NCBI RefSeq assembly: GCF_000208745.1
Contig: NC_030859.1
Location: forward strand, 14,476,256 to 14,540,255
Length of the DNA: 64,000 bases
Reading direction: 5' to 3'
Source of the DNA: Theobroma cacao
Lineage: Eukaryota; Streptophyta; Magnoliopsida; Malvales; Malvaceae
The position numbers were made by a program, and so were the translations under genes. Shown piece after piece: positions 12,891 to 26,500 of the stretch (the stretch's first letter is position 1; every line of letters starts with the position of its first letter). Under the pieces are notes generated by a model. The model was given only the letters and a program-made list of their open reading frames with translations, was not told where the DNA came from and searched no databases.

Positions 12891-14089
12891 GCTATTATGT
12901 TGCAGACATATGGATGAGATAAAGGCGTGAGGGCCTTATTGTGGAATTATGTTCCATCCGAGGAATGAATTCCAAACACTGATTTGACTTGAGGATGAAT
13001 AGATCTCGTTACCTTATGACTATGTGTGTACATGCAAGGATGGTGGGAAACTGGGGTTAGGGTTTAGTCCCGCTTGTAGTGTTGTGATATCGCCTGTCGG
13101 GAGATTACTCCGAGTAATGCCGACTGTCAAGAGATTACACAATTAATGATATGATTCTCAGCCTGTTGCTTCAGCACTTGCAAGATTTGTGCTCCGCCTA
13201 TGGCTTTGACATATGTGTGATTTGTTTCTCCGCTAATTGACCAATGTTCATGATTTGACTATGTTCGAGGGAAAACCACTTGCTGGTCTGACGTGATGTG
13301 AATTGATTTGTATATGACATGTGATAGCCTAAGAGAGGCGTAGTTAAACATGATATGATCGATATGATACTCCGACAACTAGAGTGTGCTGTGGAAAATG
13401 ATATGATTGACTTTGAATTGGCTTTGAAGGTAAGCCTAATAATGTGTGTGATGATCTTTGCAGATGTTAAGGATGATGATATACTCTAGTATTGGAGTAG
13501 GGATAATAATATGCCCTCTATTCAAAGATGTTTGCTAGATTTTGTAGACACACTAGGAATGCAACATTTATTATGTGTCCAATGTATGTATATGATTCTG
13601 ATTATGCACACCACTCACGAAGTATTATAAGACTCACCCATTTTGTACCATGTGCAGATAAATAGGCCACTGGACAAAGCGTGGTAAAGGTTATCTATTG
13701 ACAGACCGATTTTGGCATCCGATAGGTCCACCATTTTAATCACTCCATTGGGTCAAGTCCATATTAACTTTCACACTCTAAATTTTAAATTTAGAAAGAA
13801 ATGTATTCTAGATATCGTAGGCACTGAGTTTCATGTAATATTGTGTACTAAGGGTTGTTATGTATGAACCCATTTTGAATGGTCTATGTATGGCCTTATG
13901 GATATTTGTATGAACTATGTGCTAGGGATAACGTATTACCCTAAACTTAAATGTTATTTATGAATATTGGGTTATGAAATCCCTTGGCTATGTGTTATTT
14001 GATTTTGAACTCTAAGGCTTGCTCTGGTCTAGTGGGCTTGCCGACTAGCCTCATGCATTGGTCTCAGACATCGAGTTTGGGTTATGATA

Positions 14090-14737
14090 GATATGATAGA
14101 AAGGCAAACTTTGATATTGTTTTAAATGGATTACTTGATTTATTTTAAAAGTATCTTTGACAAACACTCTCTCATTTAACTTATTTCCCCTCTTCATATC
14201 TGCTCACCGAGTTATTTATAACTCACACATGTAAGATGCATTTGTTTTACGGATTAAGAGTTGCTTAAGCTTGCTATCTTTTGGAAGGAGCAACTTCCAT
14301 ATTCAACATTGTTAGGTGTTTGATAAGGCTTTTAGTAGGCACCAACCATTTTGTTTCGAGTTGTACTCTGCTATTTCTATTTGGTTTGATCATTTATATT
14401 GACTATATTTTATTACATCTTGTATTAAATGACATGCATTTTAAAATTTTCCATGTGATGGCTACACTTTGTATTAGCCACAAGATGGCCTATATATGTT
14501 ATTTTGATATGTATTGCTTCCGTATTCTGAGCACATGAGCATGCAGATTAATGTGACATATTCCTATGTTATATAATATGTTCATGCATGTTTGATATGC
14601 AATTCCATGGCGATGAGTCCCATGAGGTGATTTCGAGGATTTTATTTATTTGTTCATTTTAGGCTTGCATGGGTTAAGAGGGTCACTCCCATCGATACCC
14701 CTGAGTCGGTCATGGCCCTTGATTTTGGCTAGGGACA
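14090..14737 (+). mobile_element. 3' tail of an LTR related to the one at 32237-35120
   Basis: It shares long stretches with 34480-35110, for example GAAAGGCAAACTTTGATATT and GGCTTGCATGGGTTAAGAGG, ending near CGGTCATGGCC. Only the last 650 bases of the LTR are present; the left part is replaced by the chromovirus LTR. No gene is seen. Confidence 0.75.
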
Positions 14738-16557
14738 TAGTAATTGGCTTTGTGCAAGTGGGAGATTGTTGGAATGAGTGTTGCCCCCAATTGAGATTGC
14801 TCAAGGCTTGGTTCCAATCATGCAACAATATCATTCATATTGAATGAGTAAATGTTTTCCTTTATCAATAAGACATCAATTATAATGGATTATAAGTCTA
14901 ATTGGATGAAGTCCATGAGATTAATATGTCTTGCAAAGGAATTGTAATGGGTTGCAATTATAAGATTCCTATGCATCAAAGCATAATCTTTAAATAATTT
15001 CGGATCATTGTATTATTAAGACAAGGCATCAATAATGCTCAAAGATTGGCACATGTTATGTTCCTTACTTGTGAATTAAGCAACTAGTCTCATAGGTTGA
15101 AGTATAGAGATACTCGGACTAGGATACGGGTGCTTGCCTTAAGAGAGCAAGTTCACTAAACATAACTTGACATAAAAAGTGCATTTAGTATCTCACTCTA
15201 GTGTCTATGCAATACTTCTAATGAGACAATTGTGTAAATACTCCTTAGACTTAAGACACTAGGTTGGATTATATGTGGAGTACTATGCTTTCATTTCATT
15301 CCTACGAGTGCCTAACCAAGGATGCCAAATCAAGATGTTTTTGGGTATAGCATGAAGCATGTGATGACAAATAAGTGATCAAGATAAGAATCATTACCCC
15401 AAGTGAATAAGAGGACATATCCTAACAATTCTTAGTTGATATTAGCTTAACGAAGTCCTTGGCCAAGGCATCCTAGAGATTATGAAAAAGAGTTTCAATA
15501 AGTTTCTAATAAGCTAATGATATAACTTCAAGAACGATATAGAGATCTATGAGAGTAGACACTACACCATGCTCTTATCATTTCTAGGATATATGATGAA
15601 GGAATGAATTACATTGAGAGACTGATCATTGAAAGGTTGAGTCAAACTATCTTAACTTTTTTAACATTTGGGTAGCCAAGATGCATTGTGAAATTAAATT
15701 AATTAAGATTACAATTTAATTTTATTGTCAACATATTGGAAACCTAATAGGTCACACACAAAAGGTGATTATTCAAATTAAATTAGGAAAGGTAATTAAG
15801 TTGGACTTAATCAATTAAAGACATATAAGCTTCTAGACTTAATTGATTAATTATGGACTTAATCAATCAAGAACGTATATGCGTCTAGTATTATCAATTA
15901 ATGTAATCGTTATTTGATTAATGTCTTATAAGCTTTTAAGAACTTAATTAAAATTATTTAATTAATTTATTGGATTAATTTGTAATTACATAAAAGTTAT
16001 GTAATTAACTTAATTAGGGTTAAAATTAATCCAAGTATATAAATCTTGCTATAAGCCTAATTTCGAGTAAGAAAAAAAAACTAGTCAACTAATGTGTGCC
16101 ACCCTTGGTGAGTACCAAAGAGAAAATCAATTTTCTTATCGACTATGTAGCCTAAAGTTTTTTATTTTTTTGTTTTAGAGAAAAGTGTTATAAACACTAC
16201 TTTGCTAGCACATTGTAAGGCTTAGCAATCCCACCCTAATGTAAGATTTCTCATAATCATCATGTGGACTTTTGTTAAGAGCTACACAAGAACCTTTTCG
16301 ACAACTTTGGTTTCCTACAATCAAGCTAGGTGTGAGGTCAATCAAAAGGGTTGTTCAGGACTTTAAATAAGGAATCTAGCTTTCTTTATCTATAAAAGTA
16401 TATGATCATTTGTTTGCTGTACGAATGCTTAAAGATAATCAAGAGACCTTCAAAGATGATCTTGGGTGGGTAAGGTCGATATTGTATGTTTTATTTGTTT
16501 TCATTGTGTAATTTTATTTTCTAGTGGATTGTGATGCATGGCCAACCTATCCCAACA
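14738..16557 (+). mobile_element. Ty1/copia-type 3' LTR with a scrap of internal sequence
   Basis: A polypurine tract AGTGGGAGAT precedes TGTTGG at 14767, and the LTR ends CCCAACA at 16557 (1791 bp). TGTTGG and CCAACA form the terminal inverted repeats. TATATAAAT at 16036-16044 is a candidate TATA box. The tract plus TGTTGG is the usual copia arrangement. Only about 29 bases of internal region remain upstream, so the element is truncated. The LTR at 1911-2524 is an inverted relative. Confidence 0.82.
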
Positions 16558-17938
16558 ATCAAGAGACATAGTTGACCCTAGCAAAGGCATAATGGACTAT
16601 ATCAACTCAGACTCGCGCAAATCACACTCTCAGAAATTGGATGAGTAAAAGAAGGTTATACTCTACTATGAAACCATAATTTGATAAATTTAAAGAACAT
16701 AGTCGACCCTAAGAGCCTTATAGTTGACCCTAAGAGCCTTATAGTTGACCCCCATGCTTTAGCAACAGTTAGATTTTATTCAAACTTGTGTCAAACATCT
16801 CCAAACTTCACACTAACTATAAAAAGATGCCTTTAAGTCATTTGAAAGCAAAAAAAGACCAGCAATAAAGTTTCAAACCCTAAAAAGACCTTCAAAAAGC
16901 TTATCCTTACTCTCTAGCTTCATTTTATTCTTCCACCAAGCTTTGAAAAGTTCAATACTTGGTTCATTCAAGCTGAAATTTCTTCTCTCACTACGCTCAA
17001 GCTTAAACTCGTAGCACCCATCCTTTGTAGAGGCATTTCTTGCTAAACTTTATACTCCATAGTAAAGGTTCTAGCTTAGCCTTGAAAAGCTATTTGTAGG
17101 TTTATGGTCGAGCTTGTGAAAAACCATTGTTGAAGGGTTTTGCTTGATCTCGTGAAAAAGCATTCTTGAAGGGTTTCTCTTGATCTCGTGGAAAAGAAAT
17201 GTAAGTGTTTCACTTAATCCAGTAAAAAAGCATTATAAAGGTTTCACTATTGTGAAATCATACCTTAAGCAAAAGGATGAGTTAAGATATCCTTAGGTGA
17301 GCATGTAGATTTCATGTTGTGAATCACAAATTTAGTTTTAACCTTCAAAAAAGAATTCATTGTCACCTTGGTTGGCTATCATTGCTAAAACAAAAAATTT
17401 TATAAGTTTGGAAGGGGTAAAAATATGTGATTTTTATAGAACAATCTTTTGAAAATAAAAAATAGCAGTAATGATTTCCTCAATATTTAGATGACCAAAA
17501 GTTATTTTTCCATAATTTTTAAGGTGTGTTTGCTATGGTAAATAGAAACCGTAAATTTAATTCCAATTGAACTATTTCGATTTTGTTCTTGAGAACAAAA
17601 TTTAAATTATGACTGTTTTGGATTTTAATTTTTTTAATATTTTTATTAACTCCAAATAGGAAGTGTTTGCTTATTTACACTAAATATCTGAAATAAATTG
17701 AGGGTAAAAAGGAAAGAAGTAAAAATGAGGACATCTACATAAATAGTATTTAATGCAAATAAGTCGAGTCGGGTTTTATAGGCAATCTGCCTCAGAAACT
17801 ACATTCTATCTAAAATGTATCAATACATGTTCATGATCTATCGATACATTTAGCCCAAAAAAGGTTTTTGATGAACATGAATCAATACATATTCATAATG
17901 TATCGATACAAGTTTTCCAAAACCAAATGTATCGATAT
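16558..17938 (+). mobile_element. LTR debris, no gene
   Basis: A TATA-like TATAAAAA at 16818-16825 is followed by unit repeats of about 39 bp (about 17095-17260, core CTTGATCTCGTGAAAAAGCA). These resemble those in the Sirevirus-like LTR at 41750-41890, so this is likely the downstream half of a copia LTR. A 21-bp unit is repeated two and a half times at 16699-16751. The end (17815-17937) holds several copies of ATGTATCGATACAT-like palindromes from another LTR. I see no coding region. Confidence 0.55.
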
Positions 17939-20900
17939 TGTGAAGCTCCTAGTTTCCATTACTTGGACAAAATTTGATAATTGACTCAGTGAGCTAAGAA
18001 AATGCTTTTGTTGACTTAAAAACCTTAATTTCATCCTTAAGAATTCACAACTAAAAGTTATGGAGGTTGTGGAAGGGATTTAGAATGGGAATAGGCCTTA
18101 AAAAAATAATTTTTACAAATCTAAACCTAAGAATCTGACCCCAATGCATAGAGGCTCGATCCTGTGAAGTAAAAAGTAGGGGAAGTCATGTATTCTAGTC
18201 CAAGGTCGACTATAGACCTTCCATAGTCGATCCTAGACTACCTAGTCAGCCTAAAATGGGCTTAAAAGCCCCAAAACCTGAAATTTTCTCATTTCCCTCC
18301 TACCTCTTTGTTCTCCCACCCATTTTCTCCCAAATTTCATACCTTTCAAAACCTTCAAACTCCACCAAAAAATCTTGGATTCTAAGTGCTAAAGGTAAGG
18401 ATTTCCACTCCCTAAAACTTAGCTTTAGTGATTTTTGTTTTCTCTCTCTAAAAGCTAAGAATTTTTTTAGGTTTTCAAGATTTGGCTAGATCCCTTCGTT
18501 TGAAGCTCACTAAGGAGGAAAAATAGGTAAAATAAGTTGTTTATTTATCAGGTATGAGGTTTGGAAGAAAGATTAGTGGAAATCACTAGAAATAAGTGAA
18601 GATTAAATTGAGTACAAATGGGTATCCAAAGTACTTCGAAATTATTATGGGTTTTTGAGAATATTGATACTTAAACATCATTTTTAGGTTCTATTGGAGT
18701 AGTTTGAGTTTGTTGAAGAAGTCAAGCTCTTGACGAAAAGTGCTAAAAGGAAAAGGCATGCTTCAAAAGGTAGGAAAATACGGTGTTTTTAATTATTTTA
18801 ATATAATTAAGCATGCCTATTCTACAACCTCGCATTAAAATGTATTTTGATGAACTTTGTGATGTACATAATGGTTTCAAGCTTATTTTATGAAATCTAT
18901 GTATACGATGTAGATAAGCTATTACGTATTTAGTTTTGAGCATGAAGAACAAGCCTTTCAGTTTTTTGATGCCTCAAAAATTGATATTTGTCTGTGGATC
19001 ATTGCTTGATTAATGATTTGCAAATTTGGGACGAAAAAAGATTAGTTTTGCATTGACCCTAGCACAGGGTTAACTTGTCTTTAAGATCGATGATTTTGAA
19101 TTAACTTGTATTTCAAACTTCTATTGTGTAGATGATTGAATTCATCCATTGTTTGGAAATGGACTTTAAACACTTTGACTTCATTTTCATTTCACCCTTT
19201 TGATCTTGGATGGCAAATGAATTCATTTTTTCATTTCTAAATGATTATTTTAGAAACTTCGAAACATAGTATAAAAATGTTTTAGTGGAGCCTACTTGAG
19301 TTATGGACCTATAGCTAGTGATAGTAGACATTAGTCATAGTGCACAATACATAGCTTTGATTGGGTAGTTGACAGAGTCTTACCCTTTTGATTTAGTTTC
19401 GTTTAGTAGTTGACACAACCTTACCACCTTTGATATACGATCGATGACAATCATGTATCTAACCACTTTGGTGCTACAGCACACTTTGATTTGGTTGTCC
19501 ATGCTACATAGTGCTTCATGATCTGTTTAAACTAATATTTGAAACTTTGAAATTGAAACTTGATATTTGTTTTGAATTTTGGACTTTGCTATTGATATTG
19601 GTTTGACTTTTAACTTTGGATTTGGTATTTTCTTAGATATTCGATCTTTGAACTTGATATTTGTTTCGACCTTGGTGCTTGAGTTTCGTATTTTTTTTAT
19701 GCTAGTACTTAGATTTGGTATTTGTCTCAATTTTGATCTTTAAATTGTGTAATTGCCCATGACTTTGGTATTGAGACTTGGCATATTCAATTTTCTACGA
19801 ACTATGTTGTTTTGATATCCATTGGTTTTCTTCAAGGGTTTTCCAAAGAAATGACTTTATTTCATTAGAAACTAAACCCTTGTTTTTCCTCAACATATTT
19901 TACAAAACTTTTAACCCGATATTTATTAATTGTTTTCTTGAAAATACTTAAACATTTCACAAAGCATTGTTATTATTTCAAAGGCTTTAGAATAGGTCTT
20001 CAGCAAAACCTTATAAAATCATTTAAAATGAGTTGTACCTATCAAGACGATGATTTGAGGTTTCTTGGATACTTGTTCATATTTGGCACATAACTCGCAC
20101 CTTTGGATATTGGATTTTGCCCAGGGATTGAATCCCCAAACTCTTTGAATATTTTTTATGGTTGAAAGGCAAACTTTGATACTAGCTGAAATGGATTACT
20201 TGCATTATTTTTTAAAAGTATCTTTGACAAACACTCTCCCTTTTAGCTTGTTCCCCCTCTCCGTATCTACTCATGGAGTTATTTATAACTCAAACATGTA
20301 ACATGCATTTGTTTTGCAGATTAGTAGTTGCTTGAGTTTGCTATCCTTTGGAAAGAGATATTTGCACAGTCAGCATTCGTTAGGTGTTCGATAAGGCATC
20401 TAGTAGGTGTTAGCCCTTTTGTTTCGAGTCATACTGTCACGACCCAGAACCTCCCTCGGGCCCATGACAACCGTCGCAACGTCCCGATTGATACTCATTA
20501 CCCGAAATACCAATCGGAACCCCTCAAGGCTTACATATCCGTTTTAAACAATTTCCAATTGTTTTCGGCTCCAGTAAATCAAAGACAAAAATATAGCATT
20601 TTTATATAAAACAATATTTATAGAAACACGTGTAAGTAATCTTTTGTAACTTAGAAGTAAAATAAATTCATACATACAATAATTTACAAAGTTATAATGT
20701 ACAATAATAATTACAATGACAAGTGGCCTCTAAATACACCAAGTGTTGGTGATAGTAACCTACTGTCTGTGAGATAGAGGTGTCAACTGGAATCCTCAAC
20801 AAAATTGGGTATCTACAAGCTACCACAGGCCTGAAATATTTGGAAAGGAGGTGGGTGAGATTTCGCAATCCCAATGAGTAAACAGACATTATCATAAATA

Positions 20901-23560
20901 TCTAAAAGCGAGTAACATGGAGGCAAGTTTAAACAACAAACTACAAACCATTTCATAAAGTTTTCAATTTATTTCTTAAACCATAAAATATTTGTAATTT
21001 ACCAAAACAGTTGTTAAGGCTTCTGACTTTTATAAAAAAACAAGGCTCAAGCCAAAACTAATCCTCGGGGATACCTTGGCCGAGGCATCTAATCGAGTCT
21101 GCCAAGGTTGTTAAGATATTTACATGTGAAACACATTTTTATTTTTAAAACAAGTCGTTCCTTGGCGTTGGCCAAGTTACACATTCACGTGGGGGTTCGA
21201 CGTGAAGTGAACTCTAATACTACCCCGGGAGTTACCCTCCTCGCTTCTACTATCGGAGTAATTATATAACCAGGTTTACCGTGCCCCTCTAATAGGCAGT
21301 CCACGAAAACCCGTCACTACAGTGACTAAACCCACCAATTTTAATAAAATTTCGACAGTATAACGTGGCTTTTATTTATTTACTCAGCCTGCATAGTAAA
21401 AGACAACTTATATAAATTCCCAATGCAATTATCAAATATAGCCACATATATACTCATATATCATAAGTCATTCATAGGAAAATATATTTTTCAAGACAAT
21501 TGACAGCCTCCACTTACTCAATTTTATAATCAATATTTTCTTATTTCAGAAAATCAAGACAATATATTTATTTGTCACATTTATTTCTAAAACATCAAAA
21601 ATCCCGTTTTAATCTCATTTTCATTTCATAAAATCCATGAAGAGCATTTAAAAATAAACTCTAGATAATTTACAATAATAATAGGTTTACTCACTGTTTG
21701 TACAAACTAATTGCTTTCTAGGTGCCCCGATCACTGTCCGTCTAGTACGACTTTCTTGCCTTTACCGGAAGGTTCTCCACCTAAACACATTGCAAAATTT
21801 ACCCAATTCACCACATTGATGCTAAATTACTATATAATTGACTTAAATCCTATACTAATGCATGGTATGAAATGCAATAGCCTAAAACGACTTAAACGCG
21901 GTATTAACCTATTTTTGGCACTTTACTCGATAAATTGCTAACGCGCTCTATTTTAGCTCTAAATTATTCCATTTTCTCTCCAACATTTCTAACCATTAAA
22001 TATCAGCCAATAACCCTCTAAAATCACCAAAATCAGCTCACTTTCCTCCTTGGAAAATTTGGTCAAAAATGGGACATTAACTCGGTTAATTTTTCACTTT
22101 GTTGTTCTATCACATTTAACCATTTTTCATCATTTTCTCTTCATTTCTCTTAGAATAAAAATCAGTTCATCATCATTGTACATCATTGAACATTCAGCCA
22201 AGGGTGGGTATTGTGAAAATTTCATGCTTTCTTGCCCAATTTGATTTCTATACACATTTAACTAACTAAAACTATCAATTTAACTAAAAATCAAAACATA
22301 AAAATTTCAAATTCCTCCCCCTTGAATTTTGTCCAGCCCTTGATATCACTTTTTGATCTCTCTCCTCAAGCATGCTAAATGGCAACAAAGGCAAAAGAAA
22401 GGTAGAAATCAAGCTAAAGTCGAAAAATCTTACCGTTAGATGCGTAAACGGTCGAAAAATGCGATTTTCCCTTTGAATTTTCTAGTTTTCCTTTGGTTTT
22501 TCTCTTTTCTTCCTTTCCTCTCTATTTTCCCTCTTGTTATCTCCTTATGGCCGGCCATCACTTAATATGGGGTTTAAATGGGCTGACTTTTTATTAAAAT
22601 AATATTAAATCATTAAAAAGTGCCATGTGTCACTTTCCCATTGGCTCGTTTTTAAAATTTCATCCATTAAACTTCTATTTTTCACCACTTGAAATACCAT
22701 AGTTATTCATACCAAAAATAAATAAATCCTATAATTTTGACAAGTTTTGGGTGGTGAAAATTACAATTTTTACCCCGGGACGATAAAATTACCGTTTTGA
22801 CCCTATGTTTCAAAAATTGCCGAAATTGAAAATTTTCACTTCCTATCATTAAATTATACTCCAAATAGCTAATCTTGGTCAAAATTTTCACTCCATGATC
22901 AAATTTTTATCTTAGGTGGAAAAATGACAATTTTGCCCCTAAACATCAAAATTTTAAATTTTTCCCCAAATGAACCCTCGAACTCCGAACAATCATTTTT
23001 AGTCATTCCTGGATTGTAAAATATTAAATTTCATCTTACGATTCCTATTTAAACTAGTTCGAGGTTAAATCAACTCAAGTGTACCGTTAGGTACAATACC
23101 AGGTTTCGTCTATTCTTAGGAACTTTCCTAGCATAATAACACGCTACTCAGTGCATGTATGTCATGACATATGTTTATAGGGTCGGGTTTTACACATACT
23201 TCGTTGTTCCTATTTGGTTTGGTCATTTATGTTTGATTATTATGGATAAAATTTTGCTTATATCTTGTATTAATGACATGTATGTTGAAATGTACCATGG
23301 GATGGCTACACTTTGTATCTGCCACAGGATGGCCAATGTTATTTAGATATGTATGCTTTCGCATTGTGAACACGTGAACATGCAAACTAATATGTAATCC
23401 TATGTGATTTAATATGTTCATGCATGTTTGATGTACAATTCCATGGTGATGAGTCCCATGAGGTAAATCCAAGTATTTCATTTGAATTGTTAATTTTAGG
23501 CTTGCATGGGTTAAGAGGGTAACACCCATCGATACCCTTACATCGGTCATGGGCTCGAAT
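17939..23560 (+). mobile_element. 5' LTR of a long non-coding-like element, split by a solo LTR
   Basis: It starts TGTGAAGCTCCTAG, equivalent to TGTGAAACCCCTAG at 30607 and 32237, and is preceded by GATAT at 17934-17938. Removing the insert at 20435-23194 gives about 2.86 kb, close to the 2884 bp of the intact relative at 32237-35120. The end decays around CATCGGTCATGGGCTC. Inverted pairs GTCGACTATAG / CATAGTCGATC lie at about 18195-18240. Confidence 0.8.
20435..23194 (+). mobile_element. solo LTR, family B, with target duplication CATAC
   Basis: The 2760-bp insert starts TGTCACGACCC and ends GGGTCGGGTTTTACA; CATAC flanks it at 20430-20434 and 23195-23199. The host sequence rejoins cleanly across it (GTTTCGAGT + CATAC + TTCGTTGTTCC), matching the uninterrupted relatives at 14350 and 34730. 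ACGACCC and GGGTCG form partial terminal inversion. No protein-coding internal region is present. A second family B copy begins at 63719. Confidence 0.93.
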
Positions 23561-26500
23561 TGTTTAAGTCTTAGGTGTTTTGTTTGAGTTAGTGGAGTTG
23601 TTAAGTCTTTATGTGGAATTTCGATTGTAACTTGTGAACCATGGCACAATTCATAATTAGGAGACCACATAAATTCCCATGTTTCTTTATAAACCTTCTA
23701 GTTTGTCCATTCTGAGTCAGAATAAGTGTTCGTTCTTGTCTAGGTGTGGATGCCACCTAGAACTCAAGCTGTTCTTGATGAGTTTGTGGAGTAGGATGCT
23801 CATAATAGAATAATGATGAGAACATGCATGTTTTACTAGACTAACCCTAATAGACATGGCAAGATTAATAAATTCTTTGAGAACAGATAACTGAGGTAAG
23901 TTGCAAATGTTATTCTCAAGGTTCCAAGGATTACCCTTTGGTTGGAGAACAACCAAATGCAATGTAAGTGAAAAACGCTTGTAAATGGATTGTATTGATA
24001 AGAAGCCAAATGACGAGATAGTAGAAAGATGTTCCACCAATGAGTAAGTAGTATGTTAGAGCCTTCAAGGGTGATGCTTGTTAGAAATTTTGGCATGTCC
24101 GTGTACAGACATGATATGTGATCAATCCATTTAAGATGTTTGAGAACATGCGTATGCACAAAGATTACGAACTAGGTATGTACCTGATATAAATGGAAAT
24201 GTGTATAATACTTGATACCACCATTAAATATGAATGGGTATTAGAACCCACATTAATAATTATACAAGAATACGAAAATATGAGGACACCCTAAGTATAG
24301 AGTTTCCATTGTGAAAGGGAAAGTATTTTCATATTAGCTTCATTATGAACCACATGCCCTTAGAATGTTTTGTTTACATGTCGTTGCTTGTTTTGTATAG
24401 AACCTTGATACATTGGTTATGCATGCAAGTTCATGTATATTTTGTTAATAAAGTTTGAAACCTTGGAAAGTAAGCTCACATTTGAAATATGGAATTAGAG
24501 GATTTTGTTTAAATTTGCATATGAATGGTCTGATATAATTTAGGATTATTTACATGATTTGACATGACTTGTTTATGAAAGTCAAATGATTGGATGAGGA
24601 ATAATTGGTTTTTCAATGTCAAATTATGACTTTAAATGCTTTTGGGAAATCAATAAGATTGAATGATTGATAAAGTATCATGATGTTCTATTAGGCCTAC
24701 CAAATGATAGATACCATGTAATCAAGGCCATGGTTAAAACAAATTTGATTTTTGAAGACTTTATGGAATTAGATCGATTACAAATATTAGAATTCTTGAA
24801 CCCTAAGTAAAAAACTTTATTGAGAATAAATTTGCAATTCATTAAAGTTTAAGTATGAGTTGTTGTGGTAGACCTTAGAAGAACAGGTCTGCAACATGAT
24901 TCTGCCTTATTAAAAATGCCATATGAATTCCTTTGGATTTTGTTAGGCATGACGTAAGGTATTGTCATGACTTTTATAAGTGATTGCTAAGAGTTAGATA
25001 TAAAGGGTTTGTATCAAGAAGTAAGTTTTGAATGAACATTTTGGGCTGGTAAACGTGTCAAGTTAAAAGAGTATGATATGTTTAAGTGTGTAAGATGTTT
25101 TGATAGCTTGATAAAAGCTAACCATTGATTACAAAAATTGTATAATTGGAAATATTAGTTAAGCTTCCCAAAAATGAGAATATGCCCAATGAGAATCGAT
25201 AAGATGATGAGTGATACCTAGTATGGTGACTACAATTTGGTTAAGTGCAAGTCCAAAGGATTGAGACTTATAGTAATCTCTTGGAAGATCAAATGTTGGA
25301 GTTCTTTGTTACAAAGCCACAAAGAGATTACTAGCAGTGACATAGTGATAGTATTAATTTCTAAAGTATGTACGATTTGATCTCCATTGGAATAATCCAT
25401 TATTGGAAGACATTACCTCTTATGAACTCATGTCTAAGGTTAAAGATATTCTTAGTGAAAGAATTGATTGAATGTTGATATTGACTAAGTACCCTTATAT
25501 GCGCAAGTGCATGTTGTGAAAGACTACTTAGTTAAGTTAAACCAAATAAAGAATAAATTCCTATTGTGGTAAAGTTCTACATGGAATGGTAGCCTTGTAT
25601 GTTTGGGAATTTCTAGTATGAAAATTGATTTTGTACAAGTTAAAGAAAAACCTATGATATTGGTAAATACCATCCATTAGTATCCGTAACTTCAGTATTG
25701 ACGTGAAGTCAAGTAATTGGATTTATATTGAATGAAAATTTCTGTGAAGAAGATTTTTCCTTATGAGATGATTTACGTTGTGATTGGGACTAAGTATTAA
25801 ATTGCTCTATCTAAGTAACTTTGAATATCTAAAGGTACAAGCCTTTTTGAGAACTGGACCCTTGTACAAAAATTTTCCTAAACAAGGTATGAGTGAATAA
25901 TATTTGATTTGGAAATGATTTTGATTCTCTAGAAAATTTTAATTGGATTGAACTCCCATGATTCAAATCACATGGATATGCTCCACCACATGGATATAGA
26001 TTAGACTTTGATTCTAGAGTTAACCATGGTAAAAAAAATGTGCAACGTTTTGATTCTTATAAGCTATGTGGATTGATTAGTGCTACATGAACATTGAATT
26101 ATGCGGTGAAGGTAAATGAAGTAGGAATCTTGGAGATGCCTTGGACAATCAATTATCATGTTGGAATAGTGTTGAGTGAAAATTTTAAGAGTTGTAAATT
26201 TATGGCTTGAGGTTAAATTCCTAACCTTTTGAAAATGGTCAACCAAAGAAAAAGAACTAGAAGGTTAGTCCAAAGAAAATGAAATTGATAAGATATGCTT
26301 TTGAGCTAACCAAAGTATTTTCTATTAATGTTATTCAATTTTAAGTAGTATGTGGAGTAAACATTTGGTATGCATTGAAAACTTAATTCCGAGAGAAATT
26401 GTGAAATTGTGAGAGAATCTAAGGATTTTGAGAACAATTAAATTTGTTCATTGAAGTCAAGGTTAAGAAAAGCCAAATTTGTTATGTCAAGGTTATGATT

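Larger units (their letters stand above)
7069..14089 (+). mobile_element. 3' LTR of the chromovirus, split by two solo LTRs
   Basis: It starts TGTAACAACCC after the polypurine tract and ends GGGTTATGATA, a mutated form of the GGGTCATGACA end seen at 35120. Without the insertions at 8730-11299 and 11376-12890, each with one target-site copy, it is about 2.9 kb. It contains imperfect inverted pairs of the type GATCGACTAT...ATAGTCGATC at about 7455-7620. Much of this part is related to the LTRs at 17939, 30607 and 32237. No ORF of interest lies in it. Confidence 0.85.

Noticed and set aside
23227..23670. 147-codon open frame on the minus strand
   Set aside because: It covers the end of an LTR and the start of the internal region, has no domain, and the related LTR copies do not keep it open.
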